Assembly: GCF_025370935.1 (NCBI RefSeq)
Contig: NC_133492.1
Coordinates: 16,627,953-16,691,952 of the forward strand
Direction: 5' to 3'
Length of the DNA stretch: 64,000 nucleotides
DNA from: Choristoneura fumiferana
Lineage: Eukaryota > Arthropoda > Insecta > Lepidoptera > Tortricidae
Shown here: positions 43,966 through 54,064 of the stretch, one piece after another
Layout: every line of letters starts with the position of its first letter
Numbering within the stretch: position 1 is the first letter of the stretch
Program-made: the position numbers and the translations under genes
Notes under the pieces: model-generated
Told to the model about the DNA's origin: nothing
The model's input: the letters and a program-made list of their open reading frames with translations, nothing else
The model's database searches: none

Positions 43966-45720
43966 AAAAGTATTCACGCGAAATCCGTCGTGTCTAGTTA
44001 CTACTTTAAGAAACAGTGTCTTGTTTTCAATACGCCGATAAAACTCATTTGAAAGGAATAATGAATTGCTATCCCTAAAACGATTTCTGGCAACAAAAAG
44101 CCGACATTCATCAAAAGACTACTCCAACAACCAACCTAAATTTGTACTAGACAAGCGATTCTTCTATTTATTTTGTTGCTAAAAGTCAGGAACATTCGGC
44201 AACTATCGTCAACCCAATAAATAAATCGTAAAGTTCGCTTCGTCGATCATAATTTTATTATCACGGAACTTTATGGGTAGGTATGTGGACGGTAAAAAAG
44301 TTGATCTGGGAATGAGATAGCTACAGATTACAGTTGAGCGAGAAAGGGAGAAAGTTTTTGAGGCCAATCAATATGTTGTCAACGAGTTGTGAAGAAGCGT
44401 GCTTATGAATAACACGGGATAGAGGTAGATTAATATTCTTGGAGGATTAGCAGTCTCCGTGCAAAGATAATGTATAATTATGTTGGAAGCGGCTCCTAGA
44501 AGATAAACGAGGTCTTAAATTTACTAAATTAGGAACGAATTTAAGGCAAGATTAACTCAGATTACGATGTGCGATGTGCATCACTTAAGAAACGGGGGAA
44601 TCTCAAATATAATTTAAACGTCTTATCATGTCGAAATGATTAATTTAGGTATTCCCTTGATCTTTTGTTTTGATCAAAAGACTACATTTTTTATCTTGCT
44701 TCTCCGCTACTAACCGCGGCCATAATTTTGAATCAAAAACTCAAATAAAAAAACCTTTACAGAGGTGTTCAATCAAACCACACCGTCCCGTCACGTCCCG
44801 GCACCAAACCGTCTTCTGAAATATTGTAGAATAATTTTGATACACCCTGTGTTGTGTACTTACGTTAACAACCCACATATCATCGGCTCGCATACTTATT
44901 GAGTCCGAAAGTACTGTTTGTCAGAATGATCGTTTGTCATAACTCTTATTTCTCTGAATCCATAAACCTAACCTAACCTATAGTTTTCTATAGGATGACC
45001 ATTAAAAAAATTCAGAAAACTGTAAGGTTTAAGTGGATGTAAATTATGACAAACGATGAATCGGACAAAAATTACGGTATGACTAACGAAGAGTATGCGA
45101 ACTTTGGCGCTCCCTCCTCGGTCATCTGTCCCCGAGTACAGGATGTATATAATTATGAGCATTCGCTGATTTAACGGCTGCTTCAAATAATCAAAAGAAA
45201 AAACTGTACCAAGTTACATCAACCAAAAAATTCAAAAGTGTTCCGCTGACAGCGGTTTTTACGTGCGAAGGCGTGCGGCAAAGGACTTGCGCCAATTAGC
45301 GCCAACAGCCAAAGAGGATGAAACTTCAAAAAAATGTTCTTAATCTAAAAAAATCACAAATCCACAACTCAAAATCACCACTGAAAAAGATTATTTTTCA
45401 ATCTCCCAACTCTCAATACCTTTACATCCATCGTATTAATAAATAAAATGTAGGGTAGTTTGAAACATGTGAGCGAGGTAGGATGGTTCATGATTTATTG
45501 CACTAGCTTGGACGAGGATGTTATTCTATGGGCGTTACACTGAGTTATAGCTGTTTTATAGAGCAGTAATTGAATCGAACGAGCAGTTTTAAAGCACTTA
45601 GGGGAAGTACATTAAATTTGATGTGGATTTTATCATGCGGAACAACGAAAACTAATGTTGATAATGTGAGATTATTAATTTTCTGATCTACTTTTGATGC
45701 ACCACCTGTTGTTAACTAGT
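43966..45720. other. intronic sequence, nothing recognised
   Basis: Mostly AT-rich with short featureless frames. 44967-44980 is CCTAACCTAACCTA, three units of the insect telomere sequence, probably coincidental. Confidence 0.5.
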
Positions 45721-45724
45721 CCTT

Positions 45725-45895
45725 CCTTCTTTCTGTAAAAAAGGTTGCCTGGAAGAGATCGCTCTTAAGCGATAAGGCCGCCTATTGCTCACCTTGTAAT
45801 TTTAATAATTTGTTTTCTGTATCGCTTACTATGTCTGGTGTACAATAAAGAGTCTTTGTATTGTATTGTATTGTATTATATCAGTATATTTTGTA
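45725..45895 (+). mobile_element. LINE 3' end with ATTGT tail
   Basis: GGTTGCCTGGAAGAGATCGC, CTTAAGCGATAAGGCCGCC, then ACAATAAAGAGTCTTTGTAT and a TTGTA run. The end of a 5'-truncated non-LTR element; the same tail occurs at 16640-16690. Confidence 0.75.
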
Positions 45896-45962
45896 ATGTT
45901 TTAACAATTTAAATGTTAACTGATAGTATTGGTTAGTTTAAAAATGACCAGCGTTTAACTGA

Positions 45963-46115
45963 GTCATCATCATCATCATCATCATCAGCCCGAAGACGTC
46001 CACTGCTGGACAAAGGCCTCCCCCTTAGAACGCCACAATGAACGACAACTTGCCACTTGCATCCACCGGTTTCCCGCTACTCTCACGATGTCGTCAGTCC
46101 ACCTGGTGGCAGGTT
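45963..46115 (-). mobile_element. RTE-type LINE 3' end
   Basis: (CATCAT)n at 45966-45988, GACGTCCACTGCTGGACAAA, CACTTGCATCCACCGG and CCACCTGGTGG on the minus strand. Confidence 0.85.
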
Positions 46116-46383
46116 TAACTGAGTGAGAGAGAGAAATTCTCTAACATGTTAAGCATCATTTGCGTATTATTTTTTTTGTCTATTTTGGTAACATGCTCCG
46201 TGTTTTTTAAATTTCCACTAACAAATGAAGTTGTTTGTTAAAACGAAAAAAGTTTTTTTTTTAATTTTTTTTCTCTATTAGCATTTCAAGAAAATTATTT
46301 TTAAAAATCTCTCTTTAAATAACGCTTTTCTCTATACAGTAGAAATGGCGCTACTAGCGCTACTTCACATGCTAGCTTGCTTC

Positions 46384-46465
46384 TTTTTTTTATTCGACTG
46401 GATCGAAAACGAGCAAGTGGGTCTCCTGATGGTAAGAGATTACCACCGCCCATAAACATCTACAT
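46384..46465 (-). mobile_element. 280-bp repeat, 3' fragment
   Basis: TTTTTTTATTCGACTGGATC to CCGCCCATAAACATCTAC, then diverges. A CTTT microsatellite at 46612-46647 ends another retroelement tail (AAATAAATTATTTCTTTC). Confidence 0.75.
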
Positions 46466-46654
46466 CTTCTTTCTCTGTCTTATCTATAATTTTAAACCTC
46501 TATAGCTCTATTTATATGTAAAAGTAGTTTATAAATTGTGATTTTGTTCAATAAGGCCTAATATAATTTATAAAATATGTATGTAACCGTATTCGAGCAA
46601 ATAAATTATTTCTTTCTTTATTTATTTCTTTCTTTCTTTCTTTCTAAGGCTGCT

Positions 46655-47375
46655 GCAGAAGCTGACTTCTGAATATAACAACAGCCACTGCAATGTGCCC
46701 CAAAACATCGTGACAATTTTATTTACTTTTATTACATGCCCCGAAAGTTGTAGTAGTCTCTAGTCGTATTGGTTTACGCATAGGTTGAAATATTATACAC
46801 CCGTTGGATATAAACAAGACTTACGCATGATTTCTCCTGTACTAAATACTCCTATCTCCTAACAGCAAAACTGGGAAATATTATCTAGTATTACCACCAT
46901 CCCTCGAATTGAAAAATAGTATAATCCACGTCGGAAAGCCTTTGTTTCGGTCAACATTCTTGCGCGGAATTTTACTCCGCGCTAGAAACTTTTAAATATT
47001 TCTCAAACAATCCCTCGTATTTCTGTCCATTCGTTCTTCGCTTTGTTGATTATATTTTTCGTTATTTTCACATTGGATGTTACTCACAGTTTGGAATTCT
47101 TCTTGTGAGCAATCATCTGGTTCTCTTCGATTGTATATTTGTTATTTTCTACTTAGTATTGTTCCTAGTATGCTAACTTAATACAACAATCTTACGTAAA
47201 TATACGTAATCTTATGACATTATTATTTTCGGCATCACTTAAAAAAATGCTTGTCTCTTAATGTTTTGTGATATAAGTGTTCTTTTGAGATACGAGCTTA
47301 TTTTGATGATATTCACGTTTAATTTAACTCGCTGCGATAGCCCAAGAAAACTTTTCTTTAGTACCAGTACTACCG
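46655..47375. other. intronic sequence, nothing firm
   Basis: 46660-46720 resembles the GCCGCTGCAATGTG segment found at 20045-20085. The rest is AT-rich. Confidence 0.4.
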
Positions 47376-47512
47376 TCCGTTTCACCTTTGATATATTTTT
47401 TTTATGATAGCTAAGTGATGTCATCTTTGTTTCTTTTGTCCAAATAAACAGTGTTAGCATCACATTCACCTGTCACATAAAATTTAACAATAAGTGGTGA
47501 AACAGGCTATAA
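47376..47512. mobile_element. relic of the CCTGTTTCACCA palindromic MITE
   Basis: CCGTTTCACCTTTGAT, TGATGTCATCTTTGTTTC, GTCCAAATAAACAG and AATAAGTGGTGAAACAGGCT follow the order of 17920-18060. Confidence 0.7.
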
Positions 47513-47641
47513 GTCTTCCAAAATTGTAAATAATGCAAAAACACCCCTACACACTCGTTACCACGGGCGTAAAAAATCTCATTTCACCAAAAGATACAGT
47601 TACTCACGGCTTAACGTTTTCTATATAGCTGAGAGGCGATG

Positions 47642-48154
47642 TTATAAAAAGCATAAAAAGGCCCTAACAGTGAAACTTTCTATTTCCCGCATACATTTTG
47701 ACCTTAAAGATCTGTAAGAGGAAAACTCGGGCCGGGCTTTATCCGTCAGGAAATTGCGACGCGGGTGGTCAATTGAAAAATCCTTGACTATTGCTGCCCG
47801 CAGGGGAACGTTAAAACGCTGAATTTTAATATCACCCTTGGTTTTTGTTGAAAATATACAGAGCGTTTCATTTGGTCCGCTCCAATTTTCGATCATGCGG
47901 CAAGCCCTTGGCGCTCCGGGATTGGTATAGCCGAATGCGTTCAACATGTGATCCCTTTTAATACCTCGGTCAGATGTTCCGTTTATGAGTTCCGATGGAC
48001 ATTGTTTTGAGTTATGTTTAATTAAACTGGTCGTCGGCTCGTTCGGATTCCGATCGTAAATAAACGCTTTCGAATACCGAAACAGTCCTATGGGCATAAA
48101 GGAGGCTAACGTTTCACAAACGGAAATGGGTCCCACGCCCATCCCATAGCACAA
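47642..48154 (-). other. 170-codon minus-strand open frame, unknown
   Basis: The longest open frame in the window (starting MCYGMGVGPISVCETLASFM). No domain, signal peptide or repeat is recognisable and no splice context was identified. Base composition is more balanced than the flanks and no TE similarity is seen. Either chance, an uncharacterised coding piece, or conserved non-coding DNA that happens to lack stops. Confidence 0.25.
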
Positions 48155-48609
48155 TTAAATTAAATTCCTTACTTTATCAAGAACATACGTTACAAAGACG
48201 CTTTTGAATTAAGACTGCGTAGACAAATTTAAATTAAGTTTTAGCAAGAGTAATTCCTTCTAACGTTGGCTACAAAGCTTGCCAAAATAATAATTGAGTT
48301 CCCTACGAGGTCTGAGCGTTTCGGCCCTGTCGTGCCAGCTTCGAGCAACTTTTGCTCCGAGCCATTACTGCATGTGAAAAACAGATGATTGAATTAAAAA
48401 GTTTTTTCATAAAATTTCATATTGCTATTACAAGTAAGAGCACGGTTGCTTTAATGAGAACTCAACAGCTGACTGCTTCTGTTATGGAAAACTGTAGAGT
48501 TCTGAAGGGATTTTTTTACAAAGGTTGTCGACTACGTTTCCTTCTAGTAATTAGTATGTTTCACATTCACTACACTGCACTGCCTGAGCTTACATTTTTT
48601 TAGCGGGAT

Positions 48610-50096
48610 CTCTGACCAACCCTTAACCACATACGTGCGGTCTCTCAGACCTTGCATACGTTTTTATAATAATATTCCAAAAAATATTATAAATGAAACG
48701 GATACAAAATTCAGATCTATTGTAAAGAAGACATTAATATCAAAGGCGCATTATAAAGTTAATGATTATCATGGACAGGGATATTTGGATAATTCCGATT
48801 CGCATTAGCGATCCCTTCAAATAGCAAACCTACTGTGTTAAAAATAAAGTTGTGTTAAATACTTGGGATGTATACATATCATTTAATAATAATGTAAATC
48901 TGTTTTAAAAAAAATATACCTCGTTGAGTTTCTTGCCGGATTCTTCTCAGCAGAGGTTTTTCCGAACCGGTGGTAGATTTTTTTTGACATTCATAAGTGC
49001 TTGTTATAGCCTAAATTGAATAAAGATATTTTGACTTTGACTTAGCAGATTTAAAAATGATAATAATTCGATGCAATCGCGGCGCACAAACTTCTAGTGG
49101 TAGTGGTACAAGGTCCTTTTCCTGGGGGCCAATCAGTGGCCGTCATGTGGTCGACACGTTTGGATGTGTATTCCTTTGAATTAAATGAGCATAATACTGG
49201 CGACAACGGTCTCAGAGACCGTAGGTAGGTGGTTGAGTAATATTCGTACGTGGTCTCCCAGACCGAACGTAGGTGGTTGTGTGTATTTTATTTTTTAACA
49301 TTTTTAATATAATAAAAAAAAATATATTTTTAATATTTTTTAGTACAACTTGCTTCCTAGTAACACAGTCACAAAAGGTTGTTACTATAAGTGTCATCAT
49401 TGAATGCAAGAGACTAATTTGTCTCGAATGCACGAATAAATTATATCGATTGCCGAGAAAAATGGTTGTTTTGAGGGTTTGCAATTTTATATAAATAAAA
49501 TGCTCTTGTAAAATGAAATTGGTTGATCATTCAATTTGATGAAACTTTAGTAATAATCTTTATGTTATGTTCCTATATTTTAAGATCTCATATCCCCTTA
49601 GGGTAAGTAATTTTACAGTAAGGATAGGAGAAGTACTGAAATGTGTTAAGTATATAAAAAAATCTATTGATTTATTATGTAATGCTTAATGCAAATAAAA
49701 AGCATAGACTGTTAGAATTTGATTTATTACTTTTTTTAATAAATTTAAACTAAATTTCTATATTTTTTGCATATCCTTTAAAACTAGTGGTCTCCTATAG
49801 GTACTTCATTTAATTTAGAATTGGAGGCCACAGCAACATTGTATTGCGGCTCGTGAACTGTAATCTCTTTACAATTTGTACTAGAATAACAATTGACGAC
49901 ACGCAAATTATGTGGCATTAAAACAATTTTATTTTGCGGCTCCCAGACTATTGTACTGGACTATTTGCTAGGTAAGAAATAGTTGACCACACGCAATACA
50001 ATGTTGCTGTGGCCCCAATTCTTAATTGAATGAAGTGTAGACCGCTCATAGGTGGTTGTGTTTCTGAAACAGGACGTGGACGTAGGTAGTTAAGGG
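48610..50096. mobile_element. complex TTAA-bordered element with ACGTAGGTGGTTG motifs
   Basis: Left end CCCTTAACCACATACGTGCG (48619) and right end GACGTAGGTAGTTAAGGG (50077-50094) are roughly complementary. Inside, CGTAGGTGGTTG-like motifs recur near 49219, 49269, 50054 and 50079, each near a GGTCTC/GAGACC pair. 49815-49847 and 49993-50025 form a long inverted repeat (CACAGCAACATTGTATTGCG). A TTAA border would fit piggyBac-type targeting; no transposase frame is seen. Confidence 0.5.
48780..49042 (+). mobile_element. LINE-like 3' tail inserted in the TTAA-bordered element
   Basis: GCGATCCCTTCAAATAGCAA, CCTCGTTGAGTTTCTTGCCG, GAACCGGTGGTAGATTTTTT and AATAAAGATATTTTGACTTT. Sense copy of the family inverted at 37588-37850. 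Confidence 0.8.
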
Positions 50097-50104
50097 TTAA
50101 AATG

Positions 50105-51322
50105 CACATCAATGTACACCTGTAGCCTATGGGCGAACTATAGAAAGCGAAGTTACAGGTGGGGCTGCCTCGATTCTGTAGTGCCTAAGGCATCTTTCCA
50201 GGGCCGCGTCCCTGGTGAGCAGAGTGAGGGGCAGCGCTATTCTGAACGTGATCGCAGACAGACTGGACTGTACTTTCATCCGGCATTGCTGCGATAGACA
50301 TGGTGTCAGTAGCTGTGGCGGAGAGAAGATACTGATTAACATGACATTATTATTTCTAGGAAGTGCCAATTAATTTATCTTTCGAGCGACATTAGCGCTA
50401 TCTCTACAATCTTGATTGAGCAGTAATGCTTAAAGAAGAGTTCTATTTCGTGGATTTTCGTGAGATTAATGATGATGATGAGATGTTCTTGAATGTAGAA
50501 TGCGAGTATACTAAGCTCGATATACCCTTGATTACGACGTTAGTAGACATTCCGAAGTAATGGAAGCTCAATCAATAGGGCGTATGAACCCCACACTACA
50601 TACATTCTGCTTAGGAAAGAGGCCATAACACCTAACACGTTTGTACACTACCGTACTTCGCTCGCTTTTTTTGCTCCTCCCGATACTATCGCCATCTAGC
50701 GGTATTCGCCTGTCAATAACCCCACAGGCCATTTCGTTGTCTATTGGCACAGGAACTTTAATAAGACGCCACAATTTCCGACGCCTGACCGCGGATCTAA
50801 GCTGTTCTTGTTTCATTTGTTCTTTTACAATAAAAAAGAAATTCGAGACTTGGGGTATAATCTTTCTGCCGATCAAAAGGAATCTTAAATTTAAATCTCA
50901 CCGAGATTACGTGGGCTTGCTAGGGAATAATAATAGAAATTGTTAAATTAGAATAACGATTTTGTTTAAGATCCTCGCACGTTTTATTATTAATTTAAAA
51001 CATTAGTTTACACTTACCCATCTATTAGTACCACTACTCATTTACCCACTACCCAACAACTAGTAGCATTTACCCAACTGCCGGAAGATGGTTTACGTTT
51101 TTTGAGCGTATGTATGCATACATGCAATATGTATGTTTTTTTTGGTAGCCTGTCACATGGCAAACCTCCGCGGTGCACAACTAACCGCTTACAAAAGAAC
51201 AAAATTCAAAATTCTGAATTCTCTTTTGTTTTTTCCCGTGATTCACTCTACTATTGGCAAGACGTAAACAGAAATTTGGTTTCTTTCAGAAATAAATAAC
51301 AGCTCTATTTACTTTCTGTAAA
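50105..51322. other. intronic sequence with one GC-richer patch
   Basis: 50145-50330 is GC-richer with open frames on both strands (80 codons minus, 61 plus), unrecognised. The rest, including overlapping frames at 50568-50946, shows no features. Confidence 0.4.
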
Positions 51323-51324
51323 AG

Positions 51325-51600
51325 ACTGGTGGCCTAGTGGTTTGACCTATCGCCTCTCAAGCAGAGGGTCGTGGGTTCAAACCCCGTCTCGCACCTCTGA
51401 GTTTTTCGAAATTTACCACGAGCTTTGCGGTAAAGGAAAACATCATGAGGAAACCTGCACGCACCTGCGAAGCAATTCAATGGTGTGTGTGAAGTTCCCA
51501 ATCCGTACTGGGCCCGCGTGGGAACTATGGCCCAAGCCCTCTTGTTCTGAGAGGAGGCCTGTGCCCAGCAGTGGGACGTATATAGGCTGGGATGATCATG
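51325..51600 (+). mobile_element. tRNA-headed SINE, full length, best + copy
   Basis: GACTGGTGGCCTAGTGGTTT head with A-box, GTGGGTTCAAACCCC B-box, GAAATTTACCACGAGCTTTG, TGCGAAGCAATTCAATGG, CAATCCGTACTGGGCCC, 3' end TGTGCCCAGCAGTGGGACG and AGGCTGGGATGATC. The 104-codon frame along it is not a gene. Confidence 0.9.
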
Positions 51601-52000
51601 ACTTGGTGAGAGGCGCGATAGCTAACTATTTCACTGAGCTACTTGTGATATTGTGATATAAGGGCTGCCACTATTGCAGCCCTTCCTATTCTTGCTTGAA
51701 TCCAACTCTTCTACACCATCGCTCCATTCTGCTGAAATCTTGTGAACGATCCGAGGCTACCCAATACCCTACCCTGTTTCCCTATCCATTGAAGAAGTCT
51801 CAGGCCAGTGCTTTTTTACTTAGAAGTGCTCAAGAGCAGTGCTGAGTGAACAATAAAATTATATAACCATATTATACTTTTCTTTTACAACCATGACTTG
51901 TTATAATTATGTACCTCCAACCGTACCCGGTTAACCACAAACTTTCTCATTTATATTTATTTTTATAAGATAGTATCACCTTACTGTAAATAAAATCGCC

Positions 52001-52407
52001 TTAGGCACTTGTCCCACCGCCGACGATGAGCGAGAAGCGAGTAGAGCGAGTAACTAGAAACGAGTGGGCGAGCAGCGAGAAGCGAGTGTAGTTTTGTCGC
52101 TCGGCTTTAAGCGAGTGTTCGCGTGTGACGGGCGATTACTCGCTCCACTCGACTCGCTCGTGCGGGGCGGCCGCCAAGCTGACATCGCTGAGCGAGTATC
52201 TATAGCTCAGCGAGTTTTATAGCTCTTGTCGCTGCGACAAAAGATGTAAGAGCGAGTTCTCGCCGACAGTGTGAACAGCCAGCGATCAACTATTAATATA
52301 TGTGTCTCTTTTACTCACACAGGATCTTATATCTTTTGTTCGTTTCTTGAGCGAGAAAATAGTCGATAGCCAATCGTTTCCTCGCTGGCGGTGAGACAAG
52401 TGCCTTA
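52001..52407. mobile_element. Harbinger-like MITE, copy 2
   Basis: GGCACTTGTCCCACCGCCG at 52004 and GGCGGTGAGACAAGTGCC ending 52404, flanked by TTA at 52001-52003 and 52405-52407. Its right terminus pairs better with the left one than in copy 1. The interior differs by small indels in the GAGCGAG-rich part. Confidence 0.82.
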
Positions 52408-53100
52408 TAAACATATTTTTGATCTGTGGCAGCAAGGTCTCCTATTATTACATTAAGCAAACAATATAAGGGTCTTCTTAATCTTAGTTCAAGGTCATTT
52501 GTGAAATCCTCTTAAATTAATGAAATGCCACTGTTTTCGGAATCAAGGTAACGCTTTTGATGTTCGACTCTTATCCTGTTTTAGAGAAATACAATAATAA
52601 CAAGTTAAAATTGAAATTCATGGGTATTTAAATAACAAGTTGATTTCATTCTTGCCGACGGGGGCAATGGCAGGTTGTTTACTAAATTTCTCGCAGTCAC
52701 GTTTATATGATGGTGGGACTGATGATAAGATAGAAAAGGCTGAACGGTGATTTTGAAATAAAGTGAAAGCAATAAATAGTTATTTGAGCAATTAAAAAAA
52801 AATAAAAATAAAAAGAAAGAGTACCTAATCGTTTAAATACAATTAAACCTCACAAGCCGGCCGACTGGCTAAGGTCAGGTAAACTGTTAACTTAATACCC
52901 TTCGAAATTATCTACTCACATCATACAGATTAGAGTTTATTAGAGGATCTACACGTAATACCACAAGAAATACCAATTCGCACTTGCGCTACCATTTTTA
53001 TGTACTCATACTCTGGGTAAGATACGAAGTAACCCTAAAAGAACCGTATTTCAGCTAGCAAGGTGCATAGTTGTACCAAATAAGGGCGATGATGAATACT
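52408..53100. other. intronic sequence, nothing recognised
   Basis: AT-rich run-up to the exon acceptor at 53121, with an A-rich stretch at 52793-52820. Confidence 0.5.
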
Positions 53101-53121
53101 AACTACTTTTTCTTTGCGCAG

Positions 53122-53231
53122 GAGTGGAATGACTACAAACTTAAGTGGAACCCGGAGGATTATGGCGATGTGAAAACACTCCACGTGCCTTCAGAACACA
53201 TATGGTTGCCAGACATCGTGCTTTACAACAA
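53122..53231 (+). CDS. nAChRalpha: nAChR alpha-type subunit, 110-bp exon (loop A)
   Basis: The exon encodes 36 full codons plus two bases (phase 2), beginning EWNDYKLKWNPEDYG and ending in WLPDIVLYN; the split codon AA|T gives the next Asn with the exon at 63415. It carries loop A, whose Tyr in IVLYNN is a conserved aromatic of the acetylcholine box. The acceptor is TTTGCGCAG at 53121 and the donor is GTAAGT at 53232. A length of 110 bp is the standard length of this exon in the family. It joins in phase to the 45-bp exon 11.3 kb upstream. One variable spot reads YGDVKTL where I remember YGGVDTL in alpha1 orthologues; this could be species divergence or subtype. I saw no duplicated alternative version of this exon in the neighbouring introns. 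Confidence 0.96.
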
Positions 53232-53279
53232 GTAAGTCTATGAATCGTTCATTAAATTAAGTGTGACAGGAAGAAGTAT

Positions 53280-53425
53280 GATAGATACAATAACGCCTCT
53301 GGTTCCATAAGGACCAGTACAGCCATACTGCATTCAAACTGCAACGTAACCGCAACTGTTGACTGCCCATCCATTCAATCGCAGCCAGTGTGCAGTTGTC
53401 GAGACTGCACACTGGCTGCGAGGAT
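53280..53425. repeat. repeat fragment with a perfect 17-bp hairpin
   Basis: CGCAGCCAGTGTGCAGT (53380-53396) pairs perfectly with 53404-53420 over a 7-nt loop. Flanking sequence (CTGCATTCAAACTGCAACG) has inverted relatives at 54100-54150 and 11750-11800, so this is probably a MITE end. It lies 150 bp after the loop A exon. Confidence 0.7.
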
Positions 53426-53865
53426 GTAGCTGTTTTTGAAGTCATGAGCCTTTGAATGATGTTAGGTGCAGACACTTAACGGCTTTTGAGTCTTATTTTT
53501 TAATTTGTTTCAAGTATTTATTAACACTTGTCTTTTGTCTTTAAATATTAGTTTTTAAGGTTAGTCAAGCACAGTATCTAAAGCAGTAGCCAGTCTGTTC
53601 AGTGACACTGACATTCGGCATAGGCCACAGATGAGATATGACATGACAGTTGGCAGATTGTGCATATCGACGTCTGTGGTCTATGGATGGTTGAGTAGTG
53701 TGTCGACTCTTTCTTTTACTGTGATGTTTATATCTTATTATGGTGCACGTGTCTTTTGTCTGGTTTTGCGTTCTGTTTGTTTTCATTATTGTTATTATTT
53801 TATTTAAATTATATTACTTTCAATTTGTTTCTTTTTAGATTTACTTTTCTTTTTTTTTTTAATTT

Positions 53866-54062
53866 ATGTCGCCTTCCGTGAAGTCGCCAAGCGGTCTCAG
53901 CGGAAGACCAGCGTTGGCCTCTACGGCCAACACTATGCTGAGCTGAGACCGTTTCGCGATTTCGCAAATACTGTCATTAATATTTATTTTATACTTGTTT
54001 TATTTTGTGTACTTATAATATGTAATTTGCGAATTAGCGAATAAACGTTTCTATTTCTATTT
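53866..54062 (+). mobile_element. LINE 3' UTR with two stem-loops and tail
   Basis: CGGTCTCAGC (53892-53901) pairs with 53942-53951, and GTTGGCC (53913-53919) with 53925-53931. It ends in GCGAATAAACGTTTCTATTT and a CTATTT tail. Stem-loops in LINE 3' UTRs can be recognised by their reverse transcriptase; here that is inference. Confidence 0.65.
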
Positions 54063-54064
54063 CT

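Larger units (their letters stand above)
41855..53121 (+). other. nAChR intron, 11,267 bp
   Basis: GTGAGT...GCGCAG, a U2-type intron between phase-0 exons. It contains a 280-bp repeat right after the donor, RTE and SINE copies, a LINE tail, a 170-codon minus-strand open frame of unknown meaning, a 1.5-kb TTAA-bordered element and a Harbinger-like MITE. Confidence 0.93.

Noticed and set aside
47642..48154. A novel intronic gene
   Set aside because: Length alone is weak evidence in 64 kb of sequence and no promoter, splice sites or domain can be shown.
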